A stretch of DNA of 64,000 nt, from positions 31,858,220 through 31,922,219 of the forward strand of contig CM018050.1 in assembly GCA_008638375.1 (NCBI GenBank), in the 5' to 3' direction. This stretch comes from Nyssa sinensis (taxonomy: Eukaryota; Streptophyta; Magnoliopsida; Cornales; Nyssaceae). Shown piece by piece: positions 45,104-57,299 of the stretch. The first letter of the stretch is position 1, and every line of letters starts with the position of its first letter. The notes below the pieces were generated by a model that saw only the letters and a program-made list of their open reading frames with translations, searched no databases and was not told where the DNA came from. A program made the translations under genes and the position numbers.

Positions 45104-46600
45104 CCATTGAGACAAATGAGGAAAGGCCTGATTAGCATTTTTGCTTGGCATTGTAAAAATGCACCCAAGGTACTTTCAGGTGCAGTTTTGCAGCTACAAG
45201 ATGTGGTGCAAATCTAAGTTACTTTGTGCGAAATTGTGGACTTCATCATCCCATAACTGCAATAAGTCTCATCAAACACCCTTCAAGTATATATTAAGTT
45301 CCATCCTTCTAACATAAAAATGCATAAGTTAGGGAAATGACATCCCCACAATAGGATCTTAGCTCCTTTTGTTCCCTAATAACCAAATGGCAAGAAACAA
45401 AAAATAGAGATTTCATGAGATGAAACTACATTATCAAATAACAATAAATAAAGAACTTGTTAGTTTAAGATGTTTAGGAAATAATTGTTGGCTAAAAGAA
45501 AAACTATGTCCATGAGAATGAGTAATGAGTGGTGCCGATAGTAATTAAAATTTCTTCTGAAATAATATAAAACCAAGAATTTGGATTATTGTTTTTGGAT
45601 GAGTTAGTTTCCAACCAATAATATAACACGTCAAATTTCTAAATTTAATTTCTAAAAATATAGTATAAGCTTATCTTATTTGGTTGAAATCATAGTTCTC
45701 AGAATCAAACCGAACATTAATTCAACGAGAGAAATGATTCATCCGTTCATTAGTTCAACTACGGGTCAATTGATTTAATTGCTTTATTATAAATTCATAT
45801 TATTTGAATAGATAAAATTATTTTTCCTATAAACTGATTTAATGATAAAATATTTTTTGTATTTGAAAGAAAATAGTTATCAAGGTTTAACAAAATCAAT
45901 CTCAGAATCAATGGTGAGCATGTGGTTCTCTTTGTTGGGTGTAGAACTGACAATATAGGCAGAAGAAAATACTATATAGTCAAACATTCTTGGGTGCACG
46001 GATGAGGGTTGAATGGTTCTCGAAGAATATGCAGAGATCAAATTAAATTTGCCTCTTACCCTTTAATGTAGATATTTTTCTATTTATGTCTTCAGCCTGT
46101 GGTGTGTATTTGTTGGGGTTGGTATTAGATATGAGACAATTGTCATTTCTGTCTTTATTTCCTCCTATATTAGTTATTGAAAGAAGGAAAAATATCTTTA
46201 AGAACTTTGATTTGAGCCTAAATTTTGAATTTTCCAACAATATATTTGCATGAGGTGTAGTTATTAGTGTTTCTGTTTTTTCCTTTGTTTGGTTAGTTAA
46301 GGGAGCTATTGTAGTCATTTTGTTCCTTGTAGCTGGGGTGTTATTTGATCAGTTTGTTTAGGATGATAGAACTTCTTTTTTGTATGTTAGTTTTGCTGTT
46401 CTTTGTTTTCGCTAGCTTTGTGTGTCTGGGGATGTTGTTACAGTACTTGTTTTGGTTTATACAAGTGGTATTGGTTTTGTGCTTGTTCTTTAATTTCTCT
46501 CTACCACTTTGAGGTGGTCTAATTTGCTTAAGGTGTGTTTGGCTATACCTCAACTATGTTTTCATGTAATGAGATATACATGTGAACACAAGTGGGAGTT
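44354..46600. other. AT-rich intergenic sequence, no supported gene
   Basis: TA microsatellites occur at 44,843-44,858 and 45,070-45,100. The plus strand at 46,060-46,600 is strikingly T- and G-rich, like the 3' part of a non-LTR element, but no reverse transcriptase motif can be read. Minus-strand open frames at 46043-46318 and 46341-46553 are compositional artefacts. A purine tract AAGTGGGAG lies just before the LTR at 46,601. Confidence 0.4.
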
Positions 46601-49600
46601 TGTTAGGATTATGCTCTCACATCCAAGACATTTTGTTATTATTTAATAAATTTGATTTATTATTATTATTATTATTAAGTTTCATATTGTCATACTTGTG
46701 GATGTCATTATTTTATATCATGAGATGGTTAGTTCTTGAATTATTATTGAAAATAGTTCATGTATATAAATGAGATTTATGTACATGAGATATGAACTTA
46801 TAATCAAGCAATTCTAGAATTGTTCGCAATCATTGATGAGACTGAGAATCTTGTCTGTAAGACTGTAATACACTTGACCTCTATGTGATAGGGTGGTTTA
46901 TCTCAACCGTTAAAGTAGTAGACTCTGGGTTATTGTAATAACCCGGAAAATTTTTTTTTTTATCTATAAAAATTTTCGTTGGTTATTAAATATTTTTTTT
47001 ATATATATATATTTTTTTTATTAATTATTATTATTATTATTATGATGATGGTAATGTGTGTATGTGTATATATATATGTGTATATATATATATATATTTT
47101 AAATTATATATTGGGTATATGTGTATACATGTGAGTGTGTGTGTAAAATAGGTAAATATGTAAGTGTATATAAATATATACATGTGTATAAAGCAGTGTG
47201 TGTGTGTGTGTGCCGTGTGTGTGTGTGTGCATGTGTTGAGTGTGTAACACTCAACAAGGGATGGTGTGGCAGGTACGGTTGGTGGAGTGTAGAAGGGGGA
47301 TTCAGGGCATGGGAGGGACAGTCCTGATGCAGAGAGGCTGGTCTTGGAGAAAGAGAGATATAGAGAGAGAAAGTGAAGAGAAAAAAAAAAGGGAGTTGGT
47401 CTCGGGTGAGAGAAAAGAAAAAGGAAAGAAAGGCAGAGGGGATAAGGAAGAGAGATAGGGACTGAGAAGCAGAAGGTGATACTGGAGCTCGAACCAAGCC
47501 TGAACCAAGAGGAAAGAGGAGAGGGGGAGAGAACTGCATCCAGAAACCCCAAGAAAAGGTAAGATTAGCTTCGGTTCTGTTTTGAAAATTTTGAAGCATA
47601 CTCGTTGGTTTTAAATCACTAGGTCTCATAGTATATAAAATGTGCATCATTTTGCAAAGGGAATGAACCAGAATGATTGAGAAATGGAGGAGAACTAAGG
47701 AGTTGCAGGTAGAGAGAGAGATAGACGGGTTTTAATATTTCATGTGTAAAAACTTGTTAAAATGATGAGAATGGGGGCATGCTGGGTTCGGGAAGAAGAG
47801 TGTAAAATAATGGGGTTAAAAACTTTGAAAGATAACCAAGAAAAATAAAGAAATAGAGTCGGCCGGAAGTTTGACCGAGGGGTTGACTCCCTATTTTGTG
47901 AAAACCTGATGATTTGAATCCAAAACCAAACATATATATGGGATCTATGCGAAAAACCGAAGAGAAACACATTTAAAAACCTTGAAAATCTCGTCGGAGA
48001 TCGGTCGCCGGCGCCGGAGAAGGCGCCGGAACCCTACTGGGTCGTCGCCGGAAAAACGGGGAAGAAGGGAGGCCACCGGGTCAGGTCTCGGGTCCGGGTC
48101 GGGCTTGGGCCGAACCACCCTGCCACGTGTCGCACCGAGGTTTTAAATTAAAAATTGAATCGGGACCGTTTGGCAATAGGATTAAGAAATTAAAAATTGA
48201 AATTGGGTTGGGGATAGGGATATCCTATCCCAGTTTTAACCTTGTTCACTGTTTGGTTAACCTGATTTAGAATAACAAATTAAACTAGTTTTAATTTGGA
48301 CCTTTTAGAATTTGAACCTTTTGGAATTTGAACCTTTTAGAATTTGAACCTTAACCCTGAACTTTCAGAAATTACAAATTGACCCCCCAACTGTTAGAAA
48401 TTACACTTTGACCCACCTGATTAAATTATTAATAAAATATTAATTAAATTAATTAATTAATTAATTAATTAATTTAATTAATTAAATATTCAAAAATATC
48501 CCGGAGTCCAAATGGGACAAGTCATAGGTGTATTTGGACTATCTCGACCATTCTGAGACCAATGGTGAGGTCCGTTTTACGAGACGGGGTCCCGAAAAAT
48601 AAAAGACCCGTAGTAACCCTTAAAATTACCAAAATGCCCCTAACTCAAAACACTGTCAGACGAACTCCGAATTAGGTAAACAAATAGTGAAATTTTATTA
48701 TATCGAACATTCCGGACTCAACCGTGGAGTCCGAATTGTGAAAAGAGGTCACGAAATGTAAGGACACGTGTAAAGTGCAAAATGACTGTTTTGCCCTTTT
48801 CAACCCTGGTGTCCGAATTGAGTTCTACGAGAACCTAGACTTATTTTCTTAAACGTTCAAAAACCAATGGTAGAGTTTAATTTAGCAGAATAGAAACTTA
48901 TGAATTAAAGACATAAAATTTGATGAATCGCATAAATTCAAATAACGATAGACTGAGTTGTAATTTCTACTTTTAGGAACACTGACAGGACAGGAGGGGG
49001 CGATCTGATCTTCTACATTTACATCCGTCGGTTCAGTTGCATATAGTGTACAATCTTCTAGGGTTGATACCAACCCATCAGGTATGGTGTTTTGCTAATG
49101 TTAGAAATGAAGTTAAGTTAGGAATATTTGTGAATGACTAGAATGACTTATGTGCTTATGTGGAATGTGTTTACTTGATGATTTAGGATTGATTGCTCAC
49201 ATGCTTGCGTGTCACTTGTACTTTATGAAATTTAGTGAATGATGAATGTGAATCATGACATGTGTTTAAGTTGATAAGATGAGATATGCTTGCATATGGA
49301 ATTGACTGATGATTTATATGTTATTGTTCGAGCACGCTATATTATTGATCACTATGTTCATTGAGGTTGCATTGGCATATTGGCATATGATGAATCCTTT
49401 GAGAACATAGTGTGGGTTGAGCATTGCATTATGAGGGTGTAGATCCTGTGGTGAAAAACCCAAAATTGACCATTGCATCGGGGAGTACCCGGAAAAGAAA
49501 CATGGGTGTGGCATAGAGTTGTGCATGGGTGCGTCACGCATACCATTCATATATTACTTCGATGCTTTGAATGACATTTAGAGATAAATGTACACTTTGC

Positions 49601-50932
49601 ACATGCCACGCCTTAGCTTTATTTCTTGCATTAGCACTTCATCATACCAGCAGTTGAGCTGACCCATTCGTGGGCAACATTTTCAGATGAGGATCCTCCA
49701 GCTATTTGAGACTCAGTGATGCTTTGATAGGAGGAGAGACTTGTTATATTTTGGTCCGTGGGACCTATGTTTTGTAATGTAAGGGCTTAAGCCCGAGTGA
49801 CCTATGAACGATGTATTCATGTTATCTTATGTATTGATGGGGATGGACCCATGTTTAGTGGATTTATTTACCTTGTCCTTTTATTTATTTTATTTTCTGT
49901 CTCGTTACTCGCGTCCCGGGTTCGTCGGGAATTCGGGGCGTGACAGTTATTGTATTAGTGTATTTAAAATACACTAAACTGGATCACTATAAGAAACACG
50001 TCATATAAAGTTGTCATTTTTGACGTGATTCTTATATTCACTATTCGCAATAAGTTCTTAATTCTGAGAGAATAGTGGACCCATGTTCTTAATGGTGGTG
50101 ACTTTGAGTTATTAATGAGTGATGTCTCTTAGATCAATACCTTGACATTTTGAAAAGTCATTGTTTAGATTGTGGGAACACATATTTTCAAGATGGAATC
50201 TACACTATTTGACTTAGAGAGAAGGATATCACCAATGTACTAATTCAATTGATTAATCACTGAAATCCAGATCCGGTCTTTTCAATAAATTATTTATTGA
50301 AATGTTAACTATTTAATAGTGATTAATAATTAGTGAATTAAATTGTAAAAATAATTAGGAATTAGTTTGATGGTGTATAAGCCTAAATTCTAATTATTAA
50401 TATCCAAGTAGAGGTGCCTACTGTATATATTTAGCGATTTTGAGTTTTTCTCTATTTCACTAAATTAGAGTGCAATTGTAATTATTTAGTGGAATTAATT
50501 AGCCATTAATTAATTAAGAGTTAATTAGAAATTAATTTACTAATTAGAGCTAATTTAGTGGGAGCCCTAGATCCCTCATTTTACCCTAATTTTACAAATC
50601 CCTAAAATATGTGATATAAGAGGGATAGCTGGATATAACAACATAATATTATTTTCCTCCGAGAGAGTAAAAGATGAGCCCACTCTCTTTTCTGGTGTGC
50701 GACTTGCATAGAGGAAAACAGGAGAAGGCATAGAGAAGAAAGAGAAGGAAAATCATCAATCTCTTCACAAAGGTTTCTTCAACAATCAATCTCTTCAAGA
50801 AGGCTTCTTCGAAATCAAGACTATTAAGAGCAAGGTAATTATAACCCTATTTTCAAGATTGTATGATTCATGTAAAGAAAAAGATCAAAATAGATTTTTA
50901 AAATCGCTTCTGCTGTGGTTACAAACCCAACA
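46601..50932 (+). mobile_element. Copia-type LTR split by solo LTR 4
   Basis: Starts TGTTAGGATTATGC after a purine tract (AAGTGGGAG) and ends CTGCTGTGGTTACAAACCCAACA, followed by ATAATGG. These ends are like those of plant Ty1/copia LTRs, whose primer-binding site usually continues ATAATGGTATCAGAGC; here it is cut off after TGG. Subtracting the inner LTR leaves about 1.3 kb. No partner LTR or pol is in the window, and no target duplication is seen. Confidence 0.6.
46934..49945 (+). mobile_element. Solo LTR 4 (Tekay-like), 3.0 kb
   Basis: Starts TGTAATAACCCGG and ends TCGGGGCGTGACA, flanked by GTTAT at 46929-46933 and 49946-49950. Contents in order: TA/TG microsatellites (47,040-47,240), GA-rich leader, GC-rich patch with GGCGCCGGAG (48,000-48,130), AATT array (48,440-48,485), blocks shared with solo LTR 2, donor-like CAG/GTATGGTGTTTTGC near 49,081, and the conserved 3' block near 49,590. 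No coding domains. Confidence 0.9.
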
Positions 50933-51659
50933 ATAATGGCTTCGAGGAAGGAGGTTTGGTGCTAGGATTGTGTAGGATGGTTGTTCTATTTTAGTGGCTT
51001 ATTTGGTTTGTTGTTGGTGTGTTTTGGCTTTAGTTTGATGTTAGCTTGGTCCTCTTGTATTTGATTGATTTTGTGTTTTAGCTAGTGTTTTTTTTTTTTG
51101 TTGTAATGTATTTGCTTCCTTGGTGTTGGGATGAGATGATTGTTTTGACTATTTGGAGTTTTTTTTTTTTTTTGGGGGGTTCTTGTTTGGTGTTATATAA
51201 TTTTAACTTACCAAAAAAAGTTTATACTTCAAGCACACAATAAAAATCATGTTAGTTGATTTACATTCTTTTTAAGTATACTCTTTTTCTCTCTCAATAG
51301 TCAAATTATTCTCTACTCGAATTACCAGGTTGTGTAGTATTTTAATGATAAAATATTATGTAAAAATTAAAGTTGACTTAACGATAGTAGTGGATTAAAC
51401 TATAATAAATATTAGGATTTCAAGTTAAAGTAACTACAATTTTAGGCCATTTTGATAACATGATTAGTTAATTTTTTAAGCACCAAATAGAAATAATCCA
51501 TTACATTTAGGAAATAAATAGGAAAAGCCATTTATAATCAAAATTAAATGTATAATTATTATAAACTTATCTATTTTTTTATGAATTATAATGAACTTAT
51601 CTTTAAAGATATAGATTAGGACCATTAAGTGACGTAGTGGGTGTGTGTGTCTTACTTTT

Positions 51660-51714
<55 letters not shown>

Positions 51715-52408
51715 GTATTTACTCACATGCTGTCATTTTTCACATAAAATATACAAGTTACATAAACAAAACGTTTAAAAATTATCTCCGAGTACAACAA
51801 AACTCAGCATGACCTCATTGAAATATTTTTTTAATTAGATGTCCTTAATAGAAATCTAATACATATATACATACAAACACATACATATATAAAGTGAATC
51901 AATTCTACTGGCATTTCTTTAGGACAAATAGGGAAAAGATGTGGTGGATAATTCAATAACTAGTAAAATATATAAGAATTAAATTAACCTTATTAATTAG
52001 TCTCTGTAAAATAGAGTTAAAGGTTCCTATTATTTACCATTTTTAACCCCATCAAGTGAGGAAACCTTGTACAAGATACAACCTTACCTAACAAAGAGTA
52101 AAAACATATATTTCGAAATGAGAAATTTCCTTACAATAGAGTAAAGAAATATATATTTCAAAATGACAAATTTTCACTTGAATTAGGATCTCCCATTATT
52201 CTACCCCATGCCTGCTCTCATCAACCCATCTTCTATTGTCATTGCTCTAATTCATATTCCAAGTATCGTCTCAACCATTGTCATGTCTCGACCTCTCTTT
52301 TCCAATTGTTGTCATCACCAACAAGTAGAAAATAATTATTAGAAACACCCAAAATACCCGTCATTACTGGAATTCACCATTATCTCCATAAATAATAAAA
52401 GAAAAATT
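50933..52408. other. Intergenic sequence with a long TA microsatellite
   Basis: A (TA)n run of about 50 bp lies at 51,664-51,712. G/T-rich sequence at 50,940-51,200 has strand bias like the region before 46,600, suggesting the LTR between them split one older sequence. No gene is visible. Confidence 0.45.
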
Positions 52409-52504
52409 AAGGTATGATATTTTCACTAGAATGTAACTAAAACACTTAACTTAAAGAATTAGGATCATGAGTTACAATTGGGTTTTAGAAATTAAGTCGT
52501 AACA
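52409..52504 (+). repeat. Truncated 5' LTR of the Tekay-type element
   Basis: Only the last 96 bp or so remain, from TTTTCACTAGAATGTAACT to AAGTCGTAACA. They match the end of the 3' LTR (62574-62667). Upstream sequence is unrelated, so about 2 kb of LTR has been lost. Confidence 0.8.
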
Positions 52505-52507
52505 GAA

Positions 52508-52520
52508 TGGTATCAGAGCC
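52508..52520 (+). other. Primer-binding site (initiator tRNA-Met)
   Basis: TGGTATCAGAGCC, three bases after the 5' LTR end, is the perfect plant retrotransposon primer site complementary to initiator tRNA-Met. Confidence 0.9.
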
Positions 52521-53509
52521 TAGGCTTCAAGTACCTAGGATGACGGGAGAGGGTCAACCTTAAAACCGAATTATGTTACTCAAATATTGAAACTAATTAG
52601 GAACTTTTGATGTGGAATAAACATTAGTTGAATGTTTAGGGACGTAGTGTGCATTTAAATTGATTGTTGTTTGTTTGCATGAATTTTCTTATTTCGAATA
52701 AGTGTTAACTTGCTTTTGTGAATAATTGAACATGTTTACTTTGTGCTTGCTTCACTTACGTGATACATGTTGCATTCATTTAATTTCATTTTTCTTATAT
52801 AAAAAAAGAGGATGATTAGGTGTTGAGGATAGGATCTTGTGGAAAAATGAAAAACCTTAATATTAGTTTTAGACCTAACTAGAGATTTTTATTTTCTATT
52901 TTCTTTTGATATCTTTATAGGATGCCACCCAAAGAAAGAGGTCGGGGTCTAGGCCGAGGAAGACTTTCTAATCCTATGCCTCCACCGTCTCCTCCAATCG
53001 GCCAAGTGAATCAAGATGAGGAAGAGGTACCCATTCCCATTCCCCCACCACCACTTCCAAGGGATCCAATGTGTAGAGACCTGAAAAATGAGGATAAATT
53101 TTTTATTTTTGCCGGTATGGCACTATTTATGCACTGATTGCCGGTAGGGCATTACATATGCATTATTTAAACATATGTCATATTTAGAAGTATATTTTGA
53201 GTATGTCATAGAAGAGAAACATACTTAGAATGTTAAAATACACTTCCCATAAAAATTTGAGCCTAATCGGAGACAGTTTCAAAATTGAACCATAAAGGGC
53301 ATCCCGGGTGGGCCCGGTCGAAACCGCTAACAGGCGAAAATAAATTTTTTGAAAAATTTTTATTTGAAATAATTTTAATAACTTTGGTTAAAATAAAATA
53401 TCGAATTGATGCGTTTCAGGATGGGTTATAGTGTAACGGAGTCCCGAACTCATTAAGGGAAAATAGTCTTTTTGCTCCTTTGCCCCTTTGCCCCTTTACT
53501 ATAAATAGG

Positions 53510-53517
53510 AACCCTTA
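53510..53517 (+). promoter_or_regulatory. TATA box of solo LTR 5
   Basis: TATAAATA, 438 bp from the LTR start, matches the position in solo LTR 1. It is followed about 60-80 bp later by CATGGAGAGAAAGGTGAA, also shared. Confidence 0.6.
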
Positions 53518-55569
53518 GTGTAAAACTTTCATATTTTGGTTTGAGAATACATCAGCAACACGTTCATGGAGAGAAAGGTGAAAGAAACCTAGGGTTTTTC
53601 CAACTTCAAGCCTCCAAAACTCATCTCTAGGCTAGGATTCTCACAAGGCTTCCTTCTAAGAAGTTGTTCCCCACATCAAGGGCTACATTCTCACCTATTG
53701 GTTCGGTTGCACAGCGAACACAACTCCCTAGGGTTGAGAAAAACCTTTTTAGGTATGATATTTTGCTAAGTAAGGAATAGGGTTAAGCTTAGGAGTGTTT
53801 TATATGTTGATTGAGTTATTTATATGTTTATTTGCTGTTAGAAAGTTACTTAGGACGTAGTTTCTTTGAAAACCTAGAGTGGGTTGTTTATGTACTTGTG
53901 TGTTCTTTGTATTATTTGGGAATTTGGTAAAGTGATAAACATGAACCATGACTATATGTAAAATTCATTGTATTCTGGCTTATGTTCATCTAAACAAAAT
54001 CTTGTAGTTGGAAAGTTATTATTTATTCAATGTGTTGGTACTTTATGCATTTTGTAATCTTTGAGAATTTGTCAAAATGATGAATATGTAACTTGAATAT
54101 ATGTTTGATTCATTACATTGTGGTTTATGTTCATGTGAATAGACCTTGTGTTTTGGAAGATATGGTTGTTTAATGCATTGATGCTTTGTGTAATTATGTG
54201 TTCTTTGAGAATTGGTAATATAGTGAACATGTAACATGAGCATGTATTTAATTGATTGAATAAAACATATATTCATGTGGAAGAAGTTATGCGGTTTGAA
54301 AGTTAGAATTTACTTTATGGATGATGCATGATTTAAGGCGTATACCATGTATTTGATAAAATGCCTCATTGAGATTGCATAAAAAATCAAGGCATATTGG
54401 CATGGTGTGAACCTTTGGAAACATAATATAGGTTGAGCACTTTAGTGTTATGCATTATGAGGATGTAGATCCTGTGGTGAAAAACCCAAAATCTGGCCAA
54501 TTTCAGTACTCGCGGGCTGACGGGAGGACCGTGAAGCGAGACATACTACAGTACTCGTGGGCTGACGGGGAAGGACCGTGAAGTGAGACATGTGTTGGGC
54601 ATAGAGTTTGCATGGGTGTGTCACGCATATTGTCATTGTATTTTATTAATGAATTGAAAGGCATGTAGATTATAAATATACATTTGCACATGCCACGCCT
54701 TAACTTTGTTCCTTGCATTAGCATTGTGTCATACCAGCAGTTGAGCTGACCTCTCGTGGGATATCATATTACAGATGAGGCTCCCTGTACTTGAGGCTTG
54801 ATGAAGTCTTGAAGAGCGAAGGAGAAATGGACCACGGAGGATATTTGGCCCTTGAGGCATATTTTGAGTTGTATAAGGGCATAAGCTTGAGCCATATGAC
54901 AGGAACTTGTAGAGATTTTGTATGTTATGGAACAATAGGAAAGACCTTATATTTGTAATGAACATGAAATTTGTAACATTTAAAGTTCAAGCACATGAGT
55001 ACATATAGTGGATTGTTTATTTAAATGATGTATGTTTAATTTCTATGAAATTGTGGCCATCGAGTGAGGATGGAATGTATAAATCCTTATTTATATGAAG
55101 CATTATGAATATTAGGTGGGAAAAAGACTTAGAAAACAAAGGGGGCTATGTTAAAATTTTGGAAAATTTAAAGATTTGTTAGGTGTATAAAACACCCTTT
55201 AAATAGGTGGGAAAGGTGTCGAAAAGGGGAGGTTAGAAACCTTGAAGAAGTGGGCTAAAAATGGGGAAAAAGTAACCTTCAAAACTTGGGAAAAAATTTG
55301 GGAAATAAAGAAAATTGGCTACTGGACAGAGAAATTTAGCCGCAGCCACTACAGTAAACCTACAGGAAAATGAAAAAATCAGGTTGTAATCGCTACAGTA
55401 GCACAGCACAGCCCAGGCCATGCCCAGCCCCAACTGTGCGCCCCACCCGCCCGGCCAGCCTGCCCTTTGCGCGCGCGCATGCACGCCCACGCCCATGCGT
55501 ATGCCTACCTACTGCCTTGTCCCTGGCACCCAGCCTGACACCCCTCATGACACCTGCCCTTGACCACCT

Positions 55570-55715
55570 TTTTGAGCAATGTTTGGGCACTCTTTTGGAC
55601 TATGTTTGAGCACCCTATTAGGCCATGTTTGGCCACCTTTTTAGGCCATTTTTAGTCACCTCTTTGGGCCATGTTTGGTCACTCTTATGGGCCATGTTTG
55701 GCCACTTCCTTAGAC
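55570..55715 (+). repeat. Minisatellite inside solo LTR 5
   Basis: About six units of 22-25 bp based on GGCCATGTTTGGCCAC, equivalent to the array at 19,157-19,306 but with different point changes and unit order. Confidence 0.8.
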
Positions 55716-57299
55716 TACCTTGGGTAAAATTTTTGGCCTATGTCCTAGGACATTCGGGACCCATTTGGGCTATTGTTCCAAGGTATACTTAGAGGGATTT
55801 TGGGGCTGTTTTAGAAGCCATTTTTTAACATGACTTAAACTATTTTGAATATTAGATGGAAGGGATGTTTGAGTGACATTAAGAGACCATTTTAGTTAAG
55901 TCAAATAGCAAATCTTCATTTCTAATTTAGGGGAAACATGGAGGGAATAAACGAATAATCAACTAAATCCACCCTAATGGCCTTTCATTTACTTTTCTTA
56001 TTTCATTTCACTCACTCCCCAGGGTTTGTGGAAATTCAGGGCATGACACGATGGGTCGGGATAGGGGAGAAATACCTATTCCCAATCCTCTATTACTATT
56101 TCAAGGAGAGCTGATAGGCAAGCCCAGGGGGAGGTTCTCATTCCTAGACCTCAATCGCAAGTTCAAAGGGTCCAAGTAAATGGGGCCAAAATTGCCAGTG
56201 GGATGATGGAGTTTATGAGACAATTTTAGCAGGCTAATCGAGACGAGGCCCAGTCCCATTCTCAAACGGGTGAGACTAGAGTCACAACTACTATAAGAGA
56301 GTTTCAGAGGTTGAATCCTCCTAAGTTCTCAAGGGGACTCGATCCATTTGTTGCGGATGATTAGTTGATGCAAGTTTCTAGACTTTACGACACAGTCCGT
56401 ATCCGGGAGGATGATCTCCGAATTGATTATGCTAGTCTTTTGTTTTGGGGGCGAGCCCTAATTTGGTGGGAATCAGTAGGGCCTACTATGGTTAGAGTAT
56501 GGGATATCTTCACCAAGGCTTTCATGGACAAATTCTTTCCTGCCGTGATTAAGGATTCACTACGATAGGAGTTTCTCTATCTCTATCAGGGTGACATGAC
56601 TGTATCCAAGTACGAGTCCCGTTTTTCTTCTCTAGCTTGATTTGCTCCACGGGTTGTTGATAATGAGGTTGAAAAATCTTATACTTTTGAGCTTGGGCTC
56701 AAGCCTACCATTCGGAATAGGATAGTTACTTTTAAGATTCAAGTATTCTTAGAGCTTTATGATAGAGCCTTGTTGATCGAGGCTGACTTAGAGGACACGA
56801 AGAGGATCCGTGACTCGAGGTATCAGGTATGGGGTTTAGGTTCTTATCCCAACAGACTGGATAAGAAGATACAGAGAAAAGGAGCCTCTCACTCACAGGA
56901 GTAGACTCAGACTTCTTACCGACCATCCTATTCTTCGTTCTCTACACCTGCAAGAGGTACACACGATAAACTGATTTTCTATGAGTGTCATCAGTCGGGG
57001 CATCGCAAGGTAGATTACCTATAGAGGAGACAAACACAGTCCTAGGGAAGAGGAAAGCAAGGAGGTAGGGGCCTAGGGCCTTCACAGAGCACGAGCCAGA
57101 TGCAGACTCAAGGGCGGGCAAAACCTTTATTTGCTATCAGTGTGGTCAGTTGGGACACACTGTTAGCATTTGCACCATGGCTCAGCCTTAGTGGACCTAG
57201 GGTTCTTCAGGTTATCACCTAGGCCATTCTTCTCAAACCCATCAAACTGGTCAGAGTTTTCTTCCACCGTTTCTTCTAGTTCCTACTTTTTCAGCTCAG

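Larger units (their letters stand above)
53072..56048 (+). mobile_element. Solo LTR 5 (Tekay-like), 3.0 kb, inside gag
   Basis: Starts TGTAGAGACCTGAAAAATG and ends GGGCATGACA, flanked by CAATG (53067-53071) and CGATG (56049-56053), a target duplication with one change. It is colinear with solo LTR 1 throughout: TATAAATA (53510-53517), donor-like AG/GTATGATATTTTGC near 53,753, the GGTGTAGATCCTGTGGTGAA block, a two-copy version of the tandem unit near 54,510, GC-rich patch at 55,430-55,500 and minisatellite at 55,570-55,715. Confidence 0.9.
52922..57190 (+). pseudogene. Tekay-type gag remnant, split by solo LTR 5
   Basis: Begins MPPKERGRGLGRGRLSNP with a proline-rich stretch and runs to RDPM at 53,071. 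It resumes at 56,049; with one copy of the duplication removed the frame joins RDPM to GRDRGEIPIPN. Capsid motifs include FVADD, DYASLLFWGRALIWWESV and FTKAFMDKFFPAVIKDSLR. A zinc knuckle C-x2-C-x4-H-x4-C (CYQCGQLGHTVSIC) is at 57132-57173, and an earlier decayed one near 56,975. Stops lie near 56,230, 56,365 and 56,565. Confidence 0.85.

Noticed and set aside
46043..46553. Two minus-strand open frames rich in Lys, Asn and Thr
   Set aside because: Composition artefact of a T-rich plus strand; no domain.
47040..47650. Frames of 170-183 codons on the minus strand
   Set aside because: Translate TG/TA/GA microsatellites of solo LTR 4.
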